Under the pieces are notes generated by a model. That model had not been told where the DNA came from. It searched no databases and saw nothing but the letters and a program-made list of their open reading frames with translations. Positions 57,431 to 64,000 of a stretch of DNA of 64,000 nucleotides are shown in pieces (positions within the stretch are counted from its first letter, which is position 1; every line of letters begins with the position of its first letter). The stretch is from Hyphochytrium catenoides. Taxonomy: Eukaryota; Sar; Hyphochytriomycetes; Hyphochytriales; Hyphochytriaceae. The position numbers and the translations under genes were made by a program. The stretch spans positions 1 through 64,000 of the forward strand of contig FLMG01003337.1 of assembly GCA_900088475.1 (NCBI GenBank), given 5' to 3'.

Positions 57431-58822
57431 CTACAGCTGTGCTCGGAGCTCCTTGTTGGTCTTCTGGGCGTAGCCAACATAACCTTGAATGAAAAACTCA
57501 GCTGTTTGAGTGGTAGCCCTAAACGCCGATCTGGTATTTGCTGTCTCCAGCGCACCACGAAGTCGGGCAACCTTGGAATCTCCTTCGGGCAGAATGTCGA
57601 AGTCCCGATAATGGGAAAGTATTTTGTCCATACGGTCTAAGAATGGAATGATTGCGATATCCGCCAGCGAAAGACTCTCCCCAAGAAAGTAAGGTCCGCT
57701 CTTGCTGCCTTTGGAGTATCTTGCATTTAGCTTCTCCAATTCCTCGCGGAGCTTTGTCTTGAGAGTCTCCTGCTCCTGGAAATCGGTGCATCTGAAAATA
57801 GCAGAATATGTGAGATAATAACCAGATGAGATGAGGAAGGCACTGACAAGGTAAAGGCCAAGAGGCTAATAAATAGACGCAGAAACAGGAGGGCCGAGGT
57901 GAAGAAGGCTCCTCTTCCATCTATAGGAACGGGTCAAGTCGGGAGCGCAACGGTTTGTGGCAACACATGAGAAACATGACAGCTGAATTGGCAACCTCAG
58001 GAGAGTATAGAAGAGCCCAATCTCTATTTTTGAGGTAAATTCTCTAACTAGCGCCCTCTCCCATGGATCCTTAGGCATAAGTTGGGTGCCTTGGTCTGGG
58101 TACTTGTCCTCAAGGTATTCTGCCACGTTCAGCGATTCAAAAACGGGTTTTCCATTGTCGTAGATGCAAGGCACTGTTCCGTAGCTGTTGACATCGTCAA
58201 CATACCATTGGGGCTTTCCCGTTCCCAGGTCAATGTGAATGTAATCTGCTTCTAGACCCTTCTCAAGAAGAGACCACCATGCACGATGCCCAAAAGGGCA
58301 TACTCTATTGTTGAAGAATTTTCTGCCTTCATAAAGGTCACTAGGAGTTTTGTCGACCCTTCATAACAGAATGAGAAAGACCATTATTAGGACAGCAGTA
58401 ATAGGGACTGGCATCGCGGCGAATACCGCTCCCACAAGAAGCATACTTAGAGAACAGCGCACGCAACAACAATCAAGAGTTAGTCGGTACGGCAATTCCT
58501 CTTTCTTACAACCCACTATATAGTCGCAACTTCCCCGAATGCGCCGGGTCAACAGCGACACCTACCTGCGACCTTCCGGTCCCATCTGCTCAAAGTTTGC
58601 GCCGATCATGCTTCTGGCCGTAGTACTGTTGGATAGCTCCCTCCTGAATGGAACAACAAGCTGTCCGACAGAAGAATATGGCGTCTTCCAGACCGCACAA
58701 ATGAGACGTTGCTCCCTTCTTGCTGGCCGACAGAGACCTCCACTACCAGATAACAGCGCTCCTCTTGCCAAACTTCTGACAATCAAGTCTGGACGGCGCA
58801 GGCTGCTGCCAAAGGAGGGCAT
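57431..58822 (-). CDS. omega-like glutathione S-transferase paralogue with Arg-rich presequence (3 exons)
   Basis: Exons 58822-58566, 58358-57996 and 57791-57431 give 326 residues. The core matches the neighbouring gene: FFNNRVCPFGHRAWWSLLEK (active Cys), GTVPCIYDNGKPVFESLNVAE, DPWERALVREF, GPYFLGESLSLADIAI, and a similar C-terminus ending in TNKELRAQL. Intron phases (2 and 2 around the C-terminal half) match the neighbour, showing tandem duplication. The first exon is unrelated: about 85 residues rich in Arg, Ser, Gly and hydrophobics (SSLRRPDLIVRSLARGALL), resembling a mitochondrial presequence. The two copies probably serve different compartments; that is inference. Confidence 0.9.
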
Positions 58823-59003
58823 CCTTCTTCCCTTGATGAGCTATGATGATGTGTGCTAGCACCTTCCTAGTTTTATTAGAAGAAAAGATAGGAGAATAAT
58901 GATGTCAGATGGTGGAAGGTCATGGAACTATGAGAACCCTCATCCCAAGCCGTCAACACAGGAGAATTCGTCACAAACTCTTCGTTGAAAAAAGCAAAAG
59001 AGA

Positions 59004-59076
59004 TACTCCAGGTGGGATTCGAACCCACGATCTCCTCCTTAGGAGGGAGGCGCCTTATCCACTGGGCCACAGGAGC
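59004..59076 (-). tRNA. tRNA-Arg (anticodon CCU)
   Basis: On the minus strand it starts GCTCCTGTGGCCCAGTGGAT. The anticodon loop is CTCCTAA within a CCTCC/GGAGG stem, so the anticodon is CCU (Arg AGG). The T arm GTGGG-TTCGAAT-CCCAC is perfect. The acceptor stem has a G1-U72 wobble and a U6-U67 mismatch. Discriminator is A; CCA is not encoded. Six T follow at 58993-58988 on the transcribed strand, a Pol III terminator. The sequence resembles vertebrate tRNA-Arg(CCU). Confidence 0.95.
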
Positions 59077-59162
59077 TCAGACGATGTAATATCAGCTCAA
59101 TGAGGATCTATATACCCTCGTTACATCTGCGGGTCCTTCTGCTCCTGCTCGAAACAAAAACA

Positions 59163-59235
59163 TACTCCAGGTGGGATTCGAACCCACGATCTCCTCCTTA
59201 GGAGGGAGGCGCCTTATCCACTGGGCCACAGGAGC
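59163..59235 (-). tRNA. tRNA-Arg (anticodon CCU), second identical copy
   Basis: All 73 nt are the same as in the other copy 86 nt away, including the U6-U67 mismatch. Flanks differ except for a few bases. Five T follow the gene at 59160-59156 on the transcribed strand. The identity points to recent duplication or gene conversion. Confidence 0.95.
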
Positions 59236-59644
59236 GAGATTTTGCCGGTTTTTTTGCGACACGACCTATAATTCATCATGGCATCCTACTGTACAGAGTA
59301 CAGCTAACGGTAGTCTAGACAACCGACTTACCTTACTGACCCTACGACTCGTACTACTTGAACAAGATTCTGATCTCGGCGAACTACAAACTATTTCCTC
59401 AAATACTGCAGCATGCACTGTGTTATTCTTAGAAGGTTGAGAACAGACGTTTCTTGCGCTCTGTCAATCAGCTTGGATCTTTCTCTTGTAGAACTAGAAG
59501 ATGGCCATAATAAGAGAAGAGTTGGTGCTTCTCAACTTCTCAATCAACGCTTCCTTTGACCGCAGACTAACACCCTGCTCAACGTCGCCATCGTCATCCT
59601 TTTAGCCTCATCCACACCATAATAGTGCTGGTTAGAGAACAGAC
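59236..59644. other. spacer between tRNA and small membrane protein gene
   Basis: It should hold the promoter of the plus-strand gene that follows. CTACTGTACAGAGTAC, another copy of the TAC/GTA palindrome, lies near 59287. No gene is seen; the 89-codon ORF crossing it is an antisense tRNA artefact. Confidence 0.5.
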
Positions 59645-60990
59645 ATGAAGCTGCCCTGGCAGGGTAGTAGCGATGATGCACAATCACAAAACGGAAGGAG
59701 GAGTGACCTATCGTCTTCTGGAAGTGACGATAAAAACCGCAGCGAGGATGAGAGACAAGGATCCACGCTGAGCCTACATCCTAACGGCCCATCTGCAACA
59801 GGACAAGCCGGTTCAAATCTACCTCCGCGGTACTGTCCTGTCTGCGTTGATGATGGTTCTGTTAATGCTTATTCTTGCTTTGGCCTTTAACAGCTACTTA
59901 CTACCTTGTACCTTTCCCCCATCACTGTTCTGACACAGCATCCCACAACCCAGGTCTGGTCTAGCAAGGCTACTTTTACCAGAACAAGACAATGGACGTC
60001 CAGAGTACCTGGATGACAAAGATCGCGGCAGGATGCTAGCCTTTCGCCAGTCCGTCTACGTGGCGGGCATAGAAGGCTTTCTATATGGAATGCTTGCTGG
60101 TTCGGTTATCTACTCCGTCAATAGTAAGGCAGATTGACTGCTTTGGAGTGTTCGTCCCTCGCATTAATGGAAGTACCCCCCTACCGCATGGCTCCATTCG
60201 TGCACCGCTTGTCACGCGGGCATTTGTGGTCTCTTTAGCCAAGTACTCCCGTTACATGCCTTACAAGATTCCCAGAACAAGCTCACACGCCATGCTTGTA
60301 ATCCTGTGTAAGTGGAGGTTTATCTTTTTCCTGTGTGCTGATCTGTCCTTATGGCCTCCCAGAGGTCGGAACTCGCTTTGAAGATAAATTTTCAATGGTT
60401 GCAAGGCCCACTTCATCTGCACCAAGTGTTCTCTCCATTTCGCGAGATTCTTGGTTAGCTTGCCCCTATCAGCTTGCCTTGTTTTATACTGAATGCGCCC
60501 ATCTGTGCCTGGGGTGTCGACGTGCTTACCCTGCTATAATTGTAGTGGCGGGCTCAGCAGGATCATTCTTTAACTCTCTTTTGGCGGGCAGAAGGAACAT
60601 TTCTACCATCGACTACAGTGAGTACACCTCGACAGCAACCGTCTGGCCCTACTACCGTCTCAGCCATTGATATTTCCCCTAGTGCATCAGTCTACTACAC
60701 GTCGTCCTGCTTCACTTTGGTGTGCTCAATCCTACCTCCTGGCGTCCCTCTTAGCGCTCCTGGACCCTCCGATCAGAGCACAGGGCATCTCTTGGCACTT
60801 CTACTAACTACCAACCCTCTTAATGTCCACTCTCTCTGGCTCTCTAGTATTCGAAAAGAACCGGAGGCCACCTCCCGCAAGCAGGTACAGTCAGCTCCGC
60901 TTGGAATCGCAGCATAGGCTGCCTGCCGCACCATCCGTCCCGCAACAAAGAGGAGATTGGCATGATGACGATGAAGAGGAAGACTACTAG
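59645..60990 (+). CDS. hypothetical small membrane protein with acidic C-terminus
   Basis: Not recognised. Exons that join in frame: 59645-59828 (Ser/Asp-rich N-terminus), 59953-60123 (DDKDRGRMLAFRQSVYVAG then EGFLYGMLAGSVIY), 60363 to about 60620, and a last exon from about 60855 to the stop. The third exon contains GTRFEDKFSMVAR and a hydrophobic AIIVVAGSAGSFFNSLLAGR; it may hide a further intron ending near 60552. Two transmembrane segments are likely. The C-terminus is Pro/Arg-rich and ends DDDEEEDY. The overall plan (short, two TM, acidic tail) recalls small mitochondrial inner-membrane or plastid proteins, but no family is assigned. Confidence 0.55.
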
Positions 60991-61206
60991 CGGTCACATG
61001 CCGACCTGATTCTGATAGCCAATTGGCAGAGGAGTAAGCTAACCGATGCCATCCCTTAAGAAAGTCGACGTGAAAATAGTAGCGATAGGCGATAAAATGC
61101 AGGAAGCAAAGCAACTCGTATTTCACTATTTACATAGCAGTCTGCGATGAGTCCCAGACTAGGGAATGGGGAAAGAAAGGAAGTCGAGAAAGAGTGCCTA
61201 CAAAGG

Positions 61207-63451
61207 TCACCAGCTTCCTCCAGCACCGCCCCCTCCCACACTACTTCCTCCTCCAAAGCCGCTGAATCGGGCCCCATTTCCTCCTGAAGCCGCGCCGTTT
61301 GCTGGATTCCTTGCTAGGAAGCTCGGATCATTGATGAGACTGCCAGTATAATCCCCGCGAGACCAAGACCGAATGAGTTCCGTAGTAATAAAATCAGGAT
61401 ACATACGGCGTAGCATTTCTAACCGGAACATATTCTCCGCTGCTCTCCTCTCTTCCTGCCGTCTCCTCTCCTCGTCTTCTCTTATCTCCTCTTCTGTCTG
61501 AGGAGCCGGTGCTGCCATGCTATCTCGTTCTCCCGCTGCACTCTTCTCAGTATGGCTTCGCCTCTCATTGCTTCTATGGCGATTACGAAGTGTGGACGGT
61601 GCTTCGGTAGGCTCTATCCCTCCTGTCGCAGGCGGGAGAGGACGTTCTCGTGTGGTTCTACTTTGAGGTTCTTGATCATCATCGCCCTTGTCCTCGCCTG
61701 TGTCCCTACAGATTGGACACATCACCTTCTTGTCCAGCCAGGACATGATGCATTCTTTGCAAAAGCGATGGCCTAGAGAGATGTTGCGATAAGCTCGGGA
61801 TTGAAAACGTGATACAGCTCAAGGCGGCTTATGTTCTGGACATTGGATTGATCACACGCAGATATAAGGTACATCACAAGGCGAGGTAGGTATTATACCC
61901 AAGACGGAGTCAAGATGGACGGGAGAGGAATGGACAATAATGAAAGAACAAATAAAGTTGAAAGGTAAGTTCCCAAGGTAAGGTGGATCGATAAATCCCA
62001 AGCAAGGAAAATGGCATCCCGGCTAACGCTACCAAACTTGTCTAGCTTACCACATCGAAGGGTAATAGTGTCCTTGGAGGGCTCCGCTGCTTGGGCATCT
62101 TTGGGCCTCAAGGACCCTGTAACCCACGCCTTCATTTTTGATAACTTACTCGGTCCACCGGGCTTCTTCGATGTCTGCCCAATCAGCTTTTGTTCCTCAC
62201 CATCCCCCTCTAGATCCGGGCTCCTTTGTCCTTCCTTCTTGGACTGATTGATCTCGCTGGCAGATGGAGAAGCGACTGAGGCTTCTGCCTCCTGCTCCTT
62301 GTCTGAGCCTTCTTCGAAGTCTTCTAGACATATGGGGCAGCTCTTCGACTCATAGCGCTGATTGTTCTGATTCTCTTTTTCCTTGTCTATTCTCATCAGC
62401 TTCTTCTTGCAATCGTTAAAACGCCGTCTCTTCTTATAATCTCCGTAGATACCGTAAGCGAAAACAGCTAGGAAGAAGGTGATGATTGCTGCTTCAACGT
62501 AAAAATCCTCTTCGTAGGCTAGCGAATGGCCCTGAAGAACATACCTACGAAGGCAATTGTATAGTCAACAAACAGGATGTGCATAGTCAGGATACAATGA
62601 GGCCCTTCTTCCTCAACAGAGGCATCCATCTATATATGTATCCAGTTCCGCCCACATCGCAATCTACTTCTTGACACCTACAGCTGTTTTGTCCGCTAGG
62701 CCTTCAAGCCATATTCTGGCATATCTTCTCCAACTATTCTTTGGAGAACACTGCCATCACGACAAAGAGAAGGACCAGTACTTACTGAATGTCCAGCGCA
62801 GCCTGAAGTAGTGCTTCATCATACTCTCCATTGCGTAGCGGCTCCTTCATCCTTTCGATGATCGCTGAAGCGTTGGCATCGGTCAAGATGCCCATGACAC
62901 CGGCTCCTGTGGATATATACATGACCCGATCGTGCATAGAGATGGCTAGTACGATCCCCGTCAGTTCCTCTTTATCGCCAACCCCCCAACTGTCATGGAG
63001 GTATCGGGCAAAATCTTGGATCTGGTCTCGCTCATGAACTCCGCTCTCTAGCTGCATCTTGCCCATTATTGCGAAAGCAACTTCATAAGGGGCGCGGCGT
63101 CCTGTCAGAATAAAGTCAGAACATCTTCTATAGTGAGACGGGAACAAACAACTACAACACTCCACCTATTTCGTCCCCATTGTTACGAGGGAACTCGGTA
63201 ATGTTGGTCAGCACAAGGTCAATCGCATCTGCCGCTCGATCGGAGAGGATCTGATCGGGATCACAAAGTAGAGACGGTTTCCCTCCTCGTCCACATCGAT
63301 CAAGATCAACTTGCGGGTTGGGATAGTCTATAGGAAGCCATCCAGTCCTCCGTACAGCGCTAATCCAGCCTGGTCCACTAGAGACAAAGAGCAACCCTAG
63401 GAGGACAAGCGCCAAGCTCGTCCTTCGTCTGAGGTGCAGATCGATGTTCAT
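61207..63451 (-). CDS. signal peptide - TPM domain - transmembrane - RING finger protein (4 exons)
   Basis: Exons 63451-63166, 63101-62786, 62544-62051 and 61772-61207 give 553 residues in frame. An Arg-rich start leads into a signal peptide (TSLALVLLGLLFVSS). A TPM domain (as in TLP18.3/Psb32 and MOLO-1) follows, with LVLTNITEFP, APYEVAFAIMGKM, FARYLHDSWGVGDKEELTG and YISTGAGVMGILTD. Next is one TM helix (EAAIITFFLAVFAYGIYG) followed by KKRRR, so the TPM part is lumenal or outside and the rest cytosolic. A C3HC4 RING comes next: CPICLEDF, a loop of about 85 charged residues, then CGHRFCKEC and CPICRD; the exon join creates the CGH. The tail is Glu/Arg-rich, then Gly-rich (GFGGGSSVGGGGAGG). 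It is probably a membrane E3 ubiquitin ligase with a lumenal sensor; that role is inference. Confidence 0.88.
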
Positions 63452-64000
63452 TCCTAGACACGACCTTACAAGATCATAGACCACGAGGAGACAGATCTCT
63501 CACTTTCACTTGTAAAGAGTAATAAGGACGGCAGAGTGCTATTGCTAGGCCAGATCGGAGTGGTGGATCACAACGAGCCTTCGAAAGCTGATGTGACCCT
63601 GATCCCAGTATCATCGGATTCTGATCTGACCTGGTCTCACTGACGATGGGGGCGGATTGTACAGCACTTCCTCCTTCAGAACTGTAGAACTACCAGGCCC
63701 TATTCTTCCACGTGGATCTCCTCCTGCTGGGTAGAAAAACGAAAAACAGAGTGTGGGACATTTGTCTCACTCTTCAATCGTCATGGTCATCATGATGCCG
63801 TATAGAGGAACACTATTCTAAATAAGGCTCTAAAGTGTTGTGAATACAGGAGTATACTGTATCATGTACGCTACTGTAACAAGGAGCCAGCACATTGTTG
63901 CGTGACCAGGTACAAGGTTAGTACTTGTACAGTACTTGTAGGACAAACTTCAATCAGAACGCATGCATGATTTCGTTGTTGGTCTGTACAAGTATTGGGG
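63452..64000. repeat. non-coding end with recurring ACTTGTAC / AGTACTGTAC motifs
   Basis: No gene is seen. From about 63850 on, TACTTGTACAGTACTTGTA, ATACTGTATCATGTAC and TGTACAAGTA follow each other as short inverted pieces. The same words occur near 1192, 9216, 17421, 25820, 34851 and 59287. They could be remnants of a small repeat family. Confidence 0.4.

Noticed and set aside
58909-59440. Plus-strand ORFs reading GIRTHDLLLRREAPYPLGH and MGFEPTISSLGGRRLIHWA
   Set aside because: They are the antisense translation of the two tRNA-Arg genes, a well-known false protein in databases.
1-64000. CRISPR arrays, bacterial operons, insertion sequences, organellar or viral segments
   Set aside because: No regularly spaced repeats, Shine-Dalgarno led gene runs, transposase or capsid/polymerase genes were seen; gene structure is nuclear eukaryotic throughout.

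Overview
This window is nuclear DNA of an intron-rich unicellular eukaryote. Protein genes are cut into many short exons by GT-AG introns, mostly about 45-250 nt long. The recognised proteins are eukaryotic core machinery: SmD3, DIS3, gamma-tubulin complex component 4, XPB, PUS7, RACK1 and UBE2H. There is also a decayed LINE, two tRNA genes with Pol III T-tracts, and two introns carrying U12-type (minor spliceosome) signals. A stand-alone glutamate 5-kinase, a cysteine-phosphatase type RNA triphosphatase, tubulin-complex genes and the protein styles seen here would fit a stramenopile-like protist or alga. That placement is inference; the sequence alone does not fix the lineage. Nothing prokaryotic was seen. 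All exon models are my own, built by matching splice signals, reading phase and remembered family motifs.

Layout: 0-0.8 kb, a LINE 3' end remnant. 1.9-4.3 kb (+), an apyrase of the CANT1 family with a signal anchor. 4.5-8.6 kb (-), a GH5 glycosylceramidase-like enzyme. 9.6-11.1 kb (+), glutamate 5-kinase. 11.3-12.0 kb (-), SmD3 with an AT-AC U12-type intron. 13.0-14.2 kb (-), an RNA 5'-triphosphatase. 15.1-16.9 kb (-), a PSWxKD-repeat protein. 17.7-25.8 kb (+), DIS3/Rrp44. 25.9-30.4 kb (-), two unidentified genes. 31.1-35.9 kb (+), GCP4 with an inserted lectin-like domain, followed by a 50-base assembly gap. 36.5-41.8 kb (-), XPB helicase with a GT-AG U12-type intron. 42.4-47.4 kb (+), PUS7. 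48.0-49.1 kb (-), RACK1. 50.4-52.4 kb (+), a secreted, probably GPI-anchored, Cys-rich protein with a duplicated exon. 52.7-53.9 kb (-), UBE2H. 55.2-58.8 kb (-), two tandem omega-like glutathione transferases. 59.0-59.2 kb (-), two identical tRNA-Arg(CCU) genes. 59.6-61.0 kb (+), a small membrane protein. 61.2-63.5 kb (-), a signal peptide-TPM-TM-RING protein.

The genes do not form operons or one pathway. Many act in RNA metabolism (SmD3, RNA triphosphatase, DIS3, XPB in TFIIH, PUS7, RACK1 on the ribosome), which is ordinary for a compact gene-rich stretch. The most interesting items are the two U12-type introns, the lectin-like insertion in GCP4, the TPM-TM-RING architecture, and the tandem exon duplication whose first copy carries a stop codon.
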